A stretch of DNA of 64,000 bases from a virus, in IMG/VR virus record IMGVR_UViG_3300032285_002814, positions 1-64,000 of that record; one strand, given 5' to 3'. The position numbers and the translations under genes were made by a program. Positions 31,972 through 39,264 of this stretch are shown here, one piece after another. The first letter of the stretch is position 1, and every line of letters begins with the position of its first letter. The notes under the pieces were generated by a model. It saw only the letters and a program-made list of their open reading frames with translations, searched no databases and had not been told where the DNA came from.

Positions 31972-33242
31972 AAAATATAACATTCGCAACAAATCCTGGA
32001 GCTGGTAGTATAGAGTATATCAAATTGCTAATAGAATCTTTAAAGAAAAACTTAGATAATAAAGAGCACGAGATATTAGTTTTTGTAGATAAAGATACAG
32101 ATGGCATTGTAGAATATCTAAAATCAGAGAAAAATAATTTTTACGATTTAAAAATAGTTACTCACAGCGTAAAACCTGTTATAAGCTATCAAAGAAATTC
32201 TAGTTTAATAGTAGATCTAGCTAAACACGATATAATAAGTTATTTGCATAGCGATATGGTGATATCTAAAGGGTACGATACAGCTGTTCTATCAGAATTA
32301 GAAGAAAATATGATATTGAGTTCTACAAGAATAGAACCTGCATTGCATCCACCTAGTTCATTGACTTTCACAAAAGATTTTGGATTGAATCCTGAAGAAT
32401 TTAATTTAAACGAATTTAACGAATACGCTGAATCCGTTAAATCAAACAAATCCAGCGATTACTTTTTTGCTCCATACACATTTTATAAATCGGCTTGGCA
32501 AAAAGTTGGAGGATACGATACATTATTTAGAAGATCTAGAGAAGATTCCGATTTCGTTCAAAGGTGTTTACACGCTGGAATAAAATTAAAACAGACATTT
32601 GCAGCTAACGTATATCACTTCACGTGCATTACTTCAAGAGGCAAAAATTGGTTCGATCAGTCTAATCAACAAGCTCAAGATCGTGTTAAATTACAGAATG
32701 TTGCAGATCAAATAGAAATTAGAAGATTTTTTAAAAAATGGGGAAATTTCAATCACGGAGAAAATCTGATACATAAATATGATTGCGACCTCGTAATAAA
32801 AGGATCCGCAAATCAAACGGGTATAGCTTATCAATTAGAGCCATTTTTCACACGAATTTTTGTAGAATCAGAAGATTGTAAAAATGAATTAGTTAAGTTG
32901 CATGAAAATCAACATGAACCTGCGAATCAACTTTTAAACTTTACACAAGAGGATTGGAAAGAGTCGAGTAAGTATTACAATCAAATAGATTATTCTCAAA
33001 TTTATTTTGTAGGAGATCCTAATAATTATAGCACTAAAATAACAATAGATTTAGATAGTAATGAATATAATATGTTAACTCAAGAAACGCTATTAAATCT
33101 TTCTCACTTAATTGAGCAAACAGAACCAGGAGATTACGAATCTGGAAATTGCATTATATCTATAAAACAAGCAAAAGATATAACTCCTCCATTCAAAGTA
33201 GAAAATCCACCGTTCGATATGAATTTATTAACTATAGAATAA
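31968..33242 (+). CDS. GT2-like glycosyltransferase with C-terminal extension
   Basis: A 424-residue protein. The N-terminal 220 residues are GT2-like: NITFATNPGAGSIEYIKLLIESL, a strand ending SYLHSDMVISKGYD (D-x-D-like SDM), and VGGYDTLFRRSREDSDFVQR, the acceptor-side ED motif. The rest (SRGKNWFDQSNQQAQDR, then NQTGIAYQLEPFFTRIFV) is unassigned and may be a second domain. It is the last gene of the glycan cluster; a short AT-rich gap with an ATATTTATA box follows. Confidence 0.75.
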   Translation: MKNITFATNPGAGSIEYIKLLIESLKKNLDNKEHEILVFVDKDTDGIVEYLKSEKNNFYDLKIVTHSVKPVISYQRNSSLIVDLAKHDIISYLHSDMVISKGYDTAVLSELEENMILSSTRIEPALHPPSSLTFTKDFGLNPEEFNLNEFNEYAESVKSNKSSDYFFAPYTFYKSAWQKVGGYDTLFRRSREDSDFVQRCLHAGIKLKQTFAANVYHFTCITSRGKNWFDQSNQQAQDRVKLQNVADQIEIRRFFKKWGNFNHGENLIHKYDCDLVIKGSANQTGIAYQLEPFFTRIFVESEDCKNELVKLHENQHEPANQLLNFTQEDWKESSKYYNQIDYSQIYFVGDPNNYSTKITIDLDSNEYNMLTQETLLNLSHLIEQTEPGDYESGNCIISIKQAKDITPPFKVENPPFDMNLLTIE

Positions 33243-33263
33243 TATTTATATAAAATAGAATAA
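33243..33263 (+). promoter_or_regulatory. ATATTTATA promoter-like box
   Basis: A short A/T-only spacer with ATATTTATA directly after the glycan cluster and about 14 bases before the next ATG. The same box precedes several virion-like genes and resembles the TAnnTTT element; it probably restarts transcription here. Confidence 0.4.
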
Positions 33264-33569
33264 ATGAAAGCCGTAAACCCGACCGCTGTAATAAGTTTAG
33301 ACAATGTAAAATACCCAGTTGTATTTGATGTAAATTCAAATGAAACAAAGAAAGGAGTTAAAATGCACTTTATTGTTGACGATTATAAAGATATAAAAAA
33401 GAAACAAGAGCTGGCTAATAGTTTATCTACTGCGTTGCAGAAAGCATTTGGAAATGCGGGTATAGCAGTTGATTATGATGAAAGATCACCGTATGAAAAC
33501 GCAATATCTTATTTGATTCCTTTACAATCAATATCAACTATTCTAATCAAAGCACTAAAAGGGGAATAG
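33264..33569 (+). CDS. Conserved-looking small phage protein, function unknown
   Basis: A 101-residue alpha/beta protein, not recognised. Strands at KAVNPTAVISLDNVKYPVVFDV and a KMHFIVDDY segment are followed by helices (KKQELANSLSTALQKAFGNAG) and a hydrophobic C terminus (ISYLIPLQSISTILIKALKGE). It is the first gene after the glycan cluster and begins a four-gene run that returns to phage genes. Confidence 0.55.
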   Translation: MKAVNPTAVISLDNVKYPVVFDVNSNETKKGVKMHFIVDDYKDIKKKQELANSLSTALQKAFGNAGIAVDYDERSPYENAISYLIPLQSISTILIKALKGE

Positions 33570-33588
33570 ATAATTTAAAAAATCGGTT

Positions 33589-33939
33589 ATGGCAAAAAGA
33601 AAAACAGTTAGAGCGCTATTCGATAATGTTCACGAACTCACTCATGAAGACATAGCGAAATCTCAGCAACTCAAAGATCTTTTAAAAATGCAAGTGCCAG
33701 TTTCTGTATATGAGGCGCATACCGCAAACAAACAATACGCTACTGTTTTCGAAATAAATGCTACAGATAATTACATAGAAATTCCTAAAAAAGATTGGAT
33801 ACCTGCTTTAGAAACATGCATAATGTGGCATTTAGAATCTGAAGACTATGAAAAGTGCAGCAAGATAAAAGAGATAATAGCTGAGATACAAAAGAAACCA
33901 GCAAAAAAAATAACCGTTAAAACAGAAAGCGATGAGTAA
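33589..33939 (+). CDS. Small protein with a UVR-like C-terminal helix pair
   Basis: A 116-residue protein. The start is basic (MAKRKTVRALFDNV); the middle has QYATVFEINATDNYIEIPKKDW; the C-terminal part (ETCIMWHLESEDYEKCSKIKEII) has the same E-x-Y-E-x-C-x-x-I-K pattern as the gene at 7171, so the two are likely paralogues sharing a UVR-like helical hairpin. The tail is Lys-rich. It overlaps the next gene by eight bases. Function unknown. Confidence 0.6.
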   Translation: MAKRKTVRALFDNVHELTHEDIAKSQQLKDLLKMQVPVSVYEAHTANKQYATVFEINATDNYIEIPKKDWIPALETCIMWHLESEDYEKCSKIKEIIAEIQKKPAKKITVKTESDE

Positions 33940-34333
33940 CGATTTTAAAAATGTACAAACAGCAATAGATGGTTTACTCAACGTCAAATGCGTGGTGAGA
34001 AGGCGAAAGAAGACCGAGCAGAATAAAAAGAAAGAGATGTTCGTTCAGATCATAAACGGATTAGAGGAGACAATAATAAGAACTAACATTGCGATGATAG
34101 ATTTTGGTCTAGATTATTCAAAGTACGACGAAACATTCTTGATGGTTATAGACGCTTTGATCTACATGAACTTCGGTAAAGAAGCTGCAGAACTAATATC
34201 CTATTATCTTTGGGATCGAGTGAATCCCGATGGCACAATCAATCCAGTGCTAGATGAAGACAACAATGAAATAATAATGAATGATCCACACGAGTTGTGG
34301 GAACTTCTTTGCAAATTGAATCCAAAATTATAG
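33932..34333 (+). CDS. Helical phage protein of unknown function
   Basis: A 133-residue protein, not recognised. A basic segment near the start (CVVRRRKKTEQNKKKEMF) is followed by hydrophobic helices (IINGLEETIIRTNIAMIDFG, MVIDALIYMNFGKEAAELISYYLWDRV) and an acidic C-terminal loop before LWELLCKLNPKL. Coupled with its neighbours upstream and followed two bases later by the HNH-like gene. Confidence 0.55.
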   Translation: MSNDFKNVQTAIDGLLNVKCVVRRRKKTEQNKKKEMFVQIINGLEETIIRTNIAMIDFGLDYSKYDETFLMVIDALIYMNFGKEAAELISYYLWDRVNPDGTINPVLDEDNNEIIMNDPHELWELLCKLNPKL

Positions 34334-34335
34334 TT

Positions 34336-35031
34336 ATGGCAAAACCCTTCGTACACCAAGGTTTCGCGTTCACAGAAGAAGACATTCGCCAAGCGATGTC
34401 GAAGACTCGCAGCAACGCAGAAGCCGCAAGGCATTTACAAGTCCACATAACAACGTATCAGAAATATGCTAAGAAATACACAGACGTGCTCACAGGCAAG
34501 ACTTTGTGGGATCTGCATATGAATATATCGTCTAAAGGAATCCCTAAGAAGTGGCAGACGGGTGAGCTCAAGGGAGATCTTGACAAGATGTTGACAGAAA
34601 AACAATTGAACAATCCAAAACGACTTGGAATGTTGAAGTCGCTTCTAATGAAAGATGGTAGACTCGGATACTGTTGCTCAGCGTGCGGACACTCTGAACG
34701 CAGACTCACAGATATGAAGCAACCTCTCATGTTGGCTTTCAAAAACGCAGTAAGAACAGATTGGAGAGTAGAGAACTTGAAGTGGCTTTGCTATAACTGC
34801 TCATTCATATTGGGTCTCGACTACTTCTCAAACAGAATGATTCGCGACATAGAATCCTTCACATCTCATACGGATGAAGCCCAGAAAGAAGTACAGAACT
34901 TCTACGCTCTCGATGAATTTTATATGCAACACTTATCAAAGCTAGGACTGGACGGAGTTGGAGACGTTTTAGATAAGCCTCAAACTCCCGAACCTCTCGA
35001 AGACGGTGATGAGTTTATAGATCGAGTGTAA
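34336..35031 (+). CDS. HNH-like zinc protein with N-terminal helical domain
   Basis: About 231 residues. The N-terminal 60 residues resemble a helix-turn-helix (EEDIRQAMSKTRSNAEAARHLQ, then ITTYQKYAKKY). A central treble-clef-like unit has CCSACGHSE and WLCYNCSFIL cysteine pairs with a predicted beta-alpha core between them, as in HNH-type zinc proteins, though a clear catalytic His is not evident. The C-terminal 60 residues are acidic. The start is set at the ATG abutted by TATAGTT, directly after the previous stop, rather than an earlier in-frame ATG. A DNA-binding or nicking role is possible. Confidence 0.6.
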   Translation: MAKPFVHQGFAFTEEDIRQAMSKTRSNAEAARHLQVHITTYQKYAKKYTDVLTGKTLWDLHMNISSKGIPKKWQTGELKGDLDKMLTEKQLNNPKRLGMLKSLLMKDGRLGYCCSACGHSERRLTDMKQPLMLAFKNAVRTDWRVENLKWLCYNCSFILGLDYFSNRMIRDIESFTSHTDEAQKEVQNFYALDEFYMQHLSKLGLDGVGDVLDKPQTPEPLEDGDEFIDRV

Positions 35032-35266
35032 TTTCCAACGAGTTACATATATTTTAATTTTTGATATGTAAGTGATTGATCCTCAATTGCGTGCAACTCA
35101 TTCATTTCCAAACAACTACATATTAAGTTCAAAAATATATGTAAGTGATTGGTTCTCCCTGATATTTTTTTAAAAATAGTTGCTAAATAATTTTTTTGAT
35201 AAACTAGAATGGGGTACTTTTACATAAATGCCAAACGAGATTAGTCACTTTAAAAAAATATATAAT
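35032..35266 (+). promoter_or_regulatory. Early-type promoter region with repeated operator-like element (copy 1)
   Basis: A gene-free stretch. A 17-base element occurs in four alternating orientations: 35035-35051 (reverse), 35064-35084 (forward), 35108-35123 (reverse) and 35136-35152 (forward). The last one continues into TTGGTTCTCCCTG, an A/T tract with ATAGTTGCTAAAT, and a GTACTTTTAC box at 35214-35223. The same series precedes the genes at 39265, 42117 and 59394. The leader ends TAAAAAAATATATAATATG, shared with the gene at 42117. Confidence 0.7.
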
Positions 35267-35527
35267 ATGAGTAAAAAAACTGTAAAAGAATTGAAAACTT
35301 TAGTAGAATTACCTAAAGACGAGTACATCGCAATGATGAAAGAATTGAATCCTGATCTGACAGATGCAGATCTAGCTGATATGTTCCCTGACGGGTGGCA
35401 GGCCAAGCATATAGATATAAGCGGAAATAATTACGATAGCTTTAGAAAAACGCAGATCATGATTGACTCTCAATTAGAAGAGCAATTCTGTGGCGGTTAC
35501 GAATCAGACGAAGATTTCGATTATTAA
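35267..35527 (+). CDS. Small acidic protein behind an early-type promoter
   Basis: An 86-residue protein, unrecognised, beginning MSKKTVKELKTLVELPKDEY. The C-terminal half is acidic and ends ESDEDFDY. This start is chosen over an earlier in-frame ATG at 35228 because the leader TAAAAAAATATATAATATG is shared exactly with the gene at 42117, which also sits behind the same promoter element. The strong upstream element suggests high or early expression, as for small host-takeover proteins; that is inference. Confidence 0.55.
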   Translation: MSKKTVKELKTLVELPKDEYIAMMKELNPDLTDADLADMFPDGWQAKHIDISGNNYDSFRKTQIMIDSQLEEQFCGGYESDEDFDY

Positions 35528-35557
35528 TTAAATTATAAACCAATAAAACAAAATACT

Positions 35558-35992
35558 ATGTTAGCAATTGAAGACTTGTTAGGAAAAACTGAAGCTGAAG
35601 TAAAACAGCATATCGCAGACAATTATGCAGAAGAGCCTTATAATAAGGAATCAGCAAAAGTCGTATACAATCAACTTGATAAGTTAGACGTGCTTGTCGC
35701 GTACGAATCAGTTGGAAGTTGGGGTTGCGACTCTACTTCTTTCTTTGTATTCAAAGACAAAGAGACTGGTGAGTTATACGAAATGCATGGATCACACTGT
35801 TCGTGTTATGGCTTCGAAGGCCAATTCAAATTAGAAGAGACTGCAATCGAAGCACTTAAGTCTCGAGTAGAACACGCAAGAAGTTACAATCAAGAAGACG
35901 AAGACGAGCACGCCATATTCTCTATGGGTGGATACGATGGAGATTCTACAAACAATGCGAAAGCAGTTAACGAATATATTATTAATCTATAA
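35558..35992 (+). CDS. Phage protein of unknown function
   Basis: A 144-residue alpha/beta protein. A central VLVAYESVGSWGCDSTSFFVFKDKETGELYEMHGSHCSCYGFEGQF segment carries a dense set of Cys, His and Gly that could bind a metal (GC, HCSC) and looks conserved. I recognise this layout from other phages but know no function. The C terminus is acidic. Confidence 0.55.
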   Translation: MLAIEDLLGKTEAEVKQHIADNYAEEPYNKESAKVVYNQLDKLDVLVAYESVGSWGCDSTSFFVFKDKETGELYEMHGSHCSCYGFEGQFKLEETAIEALKSRVEHARSYNQEDEDEHAIFSMGGYDGDSTNNAKAVNEYIINL

Positions 35993-36008
35993 TCAAAAAA
36001 TAAAAGTT

Positions 36009-36314
36009 ATGAAAGCAACATTCAAATCAACAGGAGGAACGTCGTTCCATGATTCAGTAGTTAGTGAAACTTTAGCAAATTTAATATCTGTATTAGGCGA
36101 ACCAAATTACTCAGGTAATGATGGCGAAGACAAAGTCAATTTTGAGTGGGAAATGGAAACCGAAGATGGAACAGTATTTACAGTGTATGACTGGAAAGAA
36201 TATAGATCAATATCAGATCACGAAGTAATAGAGTGGCACATTGGCGGAAAAAGTAGATCTGACACTGAAAAAGCTAGACAAGAAATATTCAACGCATTAT
36301 TCAATAAAAAATAA
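36009..36314 (+). CDS. Small phage protein with VYDWKEYR motif
   Basis: About 101 residues starting MKATFKSTGGTSFHDS. The layout (a helix LANLISVLGEPN, then VNFEWEMETEDG, FTVYDWKEYR, and EWHIGGKS) matches a small protein often seen in large phage genomes, unassigned. The ATG is abutted by AATAAAAGTT, which decides it over the upstream in-frame ATG lying in the previous gene. Confidence 0.6.
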   Translation: MKATFKSTGGTSFHDSVVSETLANLISVLGEPNYSGNDGEDKVNFEWEMETEDGTVFTVYDWKEYRSISDHEVIEWHIGGKSRSDTEKARQEIFNALFNKK

Positions 36315-36319
36315 AAGTT

Positions 36320-36586
36320 TTGAACCACTATCAAATAACAGCATTCACAAATAAATTAAAAAAAGATAAAGATATGCTACACAAAACAAATCGTCAGATT
36401 CTGACAAAAGCAATCAAAGAATTGAGTGATATCGACTTGGTATTTTTTAGAGAGCGCATGCTCAGATCATGCGACGAAATTCTAAGTAATAGAGAGGAAA
36501 TAATTAAAGACATGGATGGAGGTTTCATATCTCCACATTTATTAATCGAGTGTATGGAGAACATAAAAGAAAAATTAGATTTCTAA
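36320..36586 (+). CDS. Small helical protein with a TTG start
   Basis: An 88-residue helical protein (NRQILTKAIKELSDIDLVFFRERMLRSC), unrecognised. The start is TTG, abutted by the same AAAATAAAAGTT sequence that precedes ATG starts elsewhere, a good sign that the leader rather than the codon marks initiation. Function unknown. Confidence 0.55.
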   Translation: MNHYQITAFTNKLKKDKDMLHKTNRQILTKAIKELSDIDLVFFRERMLRSCDEILSNREEIIKDMDGGFISPHLLIECMENIKEKLDF

Positions 36587-36646
36587 CACTTACACTTAAA
36601 ACTTAATATTGTCAAAATAATCAATTATATTTATAAAACAAAGGTT

Positions 36647-36922
36647 ATGAACAAAGAAAAAATACGTAGCACAGTTTATCCGAAAAAACAAATGTCGTAT
36701 ACGACGTGGTGCAAGAAATACAAAGTCGGTTCAAGAGTGCAAAAATATAGCAATAAGAACTTCTATAAAGAAGGAGAATACGATCACGATAAATTGATAA
36801 AAATAATAAAAAGTTATGGAAACGAAAAACAATCCCCTATTTGGAGACAAGTCTGCGAGGCACTTCTTGCATTATGTAAAGGGAAAATGCAGAAAGCATG
36901 GAATAAAATTAGTATTGCGTGA
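36647..36922 (+). CDS. Small basic protein overlapping the metalloprotein gene
   Basis: A 91-residue basic protein: MNKEKIRSTVYPKKQMSYTTWCKKYKVGSRVQKYSNKNFY, unrecognised. It is preceded by TATATTTATAA and an AAGGTT-ATG start. Its last 107 bases overlap the metalloprotein gene in another frame, an unusually long overlap here. The two may be separate genes, or the first may continue into the second by frameshift; the sequence does not decide. Confidence 0.45.
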   Translation: MNKEKIRSTVYPKKQMSYTTWCKKYKVGSRVQKYSNKNFYKEGEYDHDKLIKIIKSYGNEKQSPIWRQVCEALLALCKGKMQKAWNKISIA

Positions 36923-37436
36923 CACAACATATTTAAGACTTGATGGAAATATCAAGTGTTCTGGTTATTTTGACGATGAAGGCGGAAAGCTAGTAGTTGC
37001 AATGAAGTCTTCTCTCGCTTTAGAGATATTAGTACACGAATTTGGGCACTTAACTCAATACGTAGATAATTGCAAACCGTGGAGAAATTTAGGTAATAGT
37101 CTCGATAAGATGACGGATTGGTTACAGGGCAGAGACATTAGAAATAGTGACAAGTATATAAACGCAGCAAGAGATATGGAGCTTGACAACGAAAAAAGAT
37201 CTGTACAGATAATAAAAGATTTTGGTTTGAATATAGATATAGAATCTTACATACAGAGAGCAAACAGCTATGTATACTTTTACAACTGGATGAAGACCAC
37301 AAGACGCTGGTCATCAGCAAAAAATTCTCCTTATAAGAATCAAAGGCTATTAGAAGTTATGCCTAAAACATTCCAGAAGAGCTACAGAACAATACCTAAA
37401 CGCATAGCCAAAGTATTTAAAGAACAAAATATTTAA
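36816..37436 (+). CDS. HExxH zinc metalloprotein
   Basis: A 206-residue protein with VHEFGHLTQYV (about 72-82), the HExxH zinc and catalytic motif of zincin-type peptidases, preceded by a strand pair (CSGYFDDEGGKLVVAM). A third ligand could be the Glu or Asp of RDMELDNEKR. The C-terminal third is basic (TRRWSSAKNSPYKNQR). The ATG is abutted by AAAAAGTT. There is no signal peptide, so it acts in the host cytosol or virion. The next gene is also an HExxH protein. Confidence 0.7.
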   Translation: METKNNPLFGDKSARHFLHYVKGKCRKHGIKLVLRDTTYLRLDGNIKCSGYFDDEGGKLVVAMKSSLALEILVHEFGHLTQYVDNCKPWRNLGNSLDKMTDWLQGRDIRNSDKYINAARDMELDNEKRSVQIIKDFGLNIDIESYIQRANSYVYFYNWMKTTRRWSSAKNSPYKNQRLLEVMPKTFQKSYRTIPKRIAKVFKEQNI

Positions 37437-37437
37437 C

Positions 37438-37824
37438 ATGACAAAGTTAACAAGGTTTCATGCATTAAAAATATTAGATTGGTGTATGAAGAAATATGGT
37501 AGAGGTATTAAGCCTTATCCGACCCTTCAATTCAGAAAGCCTGATTATATGAACGGAGAGCATGCTTACGGAGAGTACGATTACGAAGACGACTTCATAT
37601 ATGTAAATAGTCAACTTCATAAAAATTTAGATGAACTTGCAGACACGATAATACACGAATACGTTCACTATAGGTATCATGCTAAGTCTACTTATTATCA
37701 ATTGGACAGAGACTACGATCATGACGATCATCCGATGGAGAAGCAAGCAGACGCAATAGCAAGAAGAGATCAAAAAAAATGTGTGCAAGAACTAAAAAAA
37801 TATTACAGACAATTCAATCATTAA
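37438..37824 (+). CDS. HExxH metalloprotein, SprT/minigluzincin-like
   Basis: A 128-residue protein with IIHEYVHYRYH (HExxH zinc site) and, about 30 residues later, DHPMEKQADAIARRD, whose Glu would be the third ligand in the gluzincin style. YEDDFIYVNSQLHKNLDELADT precedes the site as in small SprT-like or minigluzincin proteins. It directly follows another HExxH gene but differs in sequence and length, so the pair is probably not a recent duplication. Confidence 0.7.
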   Translation: MTKLTRFHALKILDWCMKKYGRGIKPYPTLQFRKPDYMNGEHAYGEYDYEDDFIYVNSQLHKNLDELADTIIHEYVHYRYHAKSTYYQLDRDYDHDDHPMEKQADAIARRDQKKCVQELKKYYRQFNH

Positions 37825-37849
37825 TTTATAAACATATTTATTGACAGGT

Positions 37850-38062
37850 ATGATAACTATTACAGCATTAGAAGCCATAGCAATCAAATCCATACCGGAA
37901 GGTAATCACTCATTATTGGGCGTGAATAGCAGAAAAGCTTGGGTGAAAATAGTTAAAGAGTACGTAACTACTCACAAACTAGAAATAACAACAAAGAACT
38001 TAAAAACTCTCGCAAATAATTGGGAGACCCTATTGATAACACACTATAGCGCATTGAACTAA
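37850..38062 (+). CDS. Small helical protein, function unknown
   Basis: A 70-residue protein, MITITALEAIAIKSIPEGNHS..., helical and slightly basic, unrecognised. A CATATTTATT box lies just upstream of the ATG; an in-frame TTG nine bases earlier is less likely because it falls next to that box. Separated by one base from the following membrane coiled-coil gene. Confidence 0.5.
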   Translation: MITITALEAIAIKSIPEGNHSLLGVNSRKAWVKIVKEYVTTHKLEITTKNLKTLANNWETLLITHYSALN

Positions 38063-38063
38063 C

Positions 38064-38378
38064 ATGACACTATTACAAATCTCAGGAATTAATCTATCAT
38101 CCGTAGCAACGCAGTACGGAATTTTAGGAATCTTAGCAGTACTGTTAGGTTACTTCGCATGGAGTACATATAACAAGATTTCTAAAAAGAACGACGAAGA
38201 TTATCAGAGACTAATAAAGAAAAACGAAGAGTTGGAAGAGGAAGTTGCAAATCTCAGAGAAGAGATGATGGCACTTATAGTAGAAGAGAGAAACAGAATG
38301 GCAGAATTAGTAAGAGCAAATACAGAAGCGCTAACAGATTTACGTAGAACAATAACAGATTACATGTTAAGAACATAG
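38064..38378 (+). CDS. Membrane-anchored coiled-coil protein, BhlA/UviB-like
   Basis: A 104-residue protein. One hydrophobic helix (YGILGILAVLLGYFAWSTY, about 18-36) is followed by a long charged coiled coil (KKNEELEEEVANLREEMMALIVEERNRMAEL). This layout resembles BhlA/UviB holin-like proteins but also plain membrane-anchored scaffolds. It sits far from the endolysin, so a lysis role is uncertain. Confidence 0.5.
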   Translation: MTLLQISGINLSSVATQYGILGILAVLLGYFAWSTYNKISKKNDEDYQRLIKKNEELEEEVANLREEMMALIVEERNRMAELVRANTEALTDLRRTITDYMLRT

Positions 38379-38380
38379 CT

Positions 38381-38668
38381 ATGAATAAAACAGCATCAAT
38401 GCTATCTAAGATGGCTGACAAATTACTAAAGTCAGCAGATAAAGCAGATGCTTACGCTCAGTCTCAAGCTAAATACAAAAAGATAAAGCTTCTACACGAA
38501 GCGATGACTGAAAGATATAAATTCTACATATCCAGTAAAGACAAATGTTCTTACGCAGATCAAATCAAGAGCGAGATCGAACAAGTCAAAAGACTAGAAA
38601 AGAGATTGACTCTAACTGATCAAGACGATTCAATCCTTGAAAGGCTGTTTAACAAATACAAAATTTAG
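38381..38668 (+). CDS. Helical coiled-coil protein
   Basis: A 95-residue, almost wholly helical and basic protein (MLSKMADKLLKSADKADAYAQ, then IKSEIEQVKRLEKRLTL), unrecognised. It begins two bases after the membrane coiled-coil gene and may pair with it. Function unknown. Confidence 0.5.
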   Translation: MNKTASMLSKMADKLLKSADKADAYAQSQAKYKKIKLLHEAMTERYKFYISSKDKCSYADQIKSEIEQVKRLEKRLTLTDQDDSILERLFNKYKI

Positions 38669-38698
38669 ATTAAATAACCCTCAAACCCCCCTTAGTTT

Positions 38699-39106
38699 AT
38701 GAAACAATTAATGTTGTGTCTTTTGGTGCTATTAGCATCATGCGCAAAACCGCTTATCGAAACTGAAATTAAAAAGGAAACTCTCTACTACCGAATCGAA
38801 GAACTAGACGAAGATGGAACAAAAACATACAGTCAAGTAGAAACAATCAAAATCAAAGTTGAATCGTGCGATGGAGAAGGCGATGATGACGATGACGATG
38901 ACGATCACACACTCGCTGTAACGTTTGTATCTTTTTCAGTTGTACTTGATAAAAGCAATCGACCACTTCTCAAGTGGCAAGTAGAAAACGAAATGCCAAC
39001 TAACATATATAATATACAAAGATCGATCGATGCCAAATCGTGGCAGAATATAACTATCGTGCATGCCTCAGGCGCCCCTATATATTCGTACATTGATAAT
39101 CAATAA
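38699..39106 (+). CDS. Lipoprotein with poly-Asp segment
   Basis: A 135-residue predicted lipoprotein: MKQLMLCLLVLLASCAKP gives a lipobox with Cys15. The mature part has a strand-rich N-terminal stretch, an eight-residue Asp run within GEGDDDDDDDDHT that could bind Ca2+, and a C-terminal domain (LLKWQVENEMP, YNIQRSIDAKSWQ) resembling fibronectin-type III strands seen in Bacteroidota surface proteins. A phage-borne lipoprotein of this size suggests a surface role during infection. The promoter region of the next gene follows. Confidence 0.65.
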   Translation: MKQLMLCLLVLLASCAKPLIETEIKKETLYYRIEELDEDGTKTYSQVETIKIKVESCDGEGDDDDDDDDHTLAVTFVSFSVVLDKSNRPLLKWQVENEMPTNIYNIQRSIDAKSWQNITIVHASGAPIYSYIDNQ

Positions 39107-39264
39107 GTTGTGATATTAAGAAAAAAAATATATGTAACTCGTTGGTTCTCCCTGAAGTATTTTTGAAAATAGTCGCTAAATTATTTTTTTATGTCGGTGG
39201 AACGCGGTACTTTTACCCTGTTATCGCCAATCAGGCATCAAATTATAAAAAAAAATAATAAGTT
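39107..39264 (+). promoter_or_regulatory. Early-type promoter region (copy 2)
   Basis: TATATGTAACTCGTTGG (from 39129) continues into TTCTCCCTGAAGTATTTTTGAAAATAGTCGCTAAA and a GTACTTTTAC box at 39208-39217, then a roughly 50-base leader to the ATG. The first 17 bases are the exact reverse complement of the element at 35035-35051. Confidence 0.7.

Noticed and set aside
9212-33242. Transposon or IS-borne origin of the glycan cluster
   Set aside because: No transposase, integrase or flanking inverted repeats were seen; phage-type small genes are interleaved and the operon reads continuously.
36647-37824. Toxin-antitoxin pair formed by the small basic gene and the HExxH protein
   Set aside because: Small upstream gene plus ImmA-like HExxH is suggestive, but the 107-base overlap, the lack of an HTH in the small gene and a second HExxH gene next door do not fit a known system.
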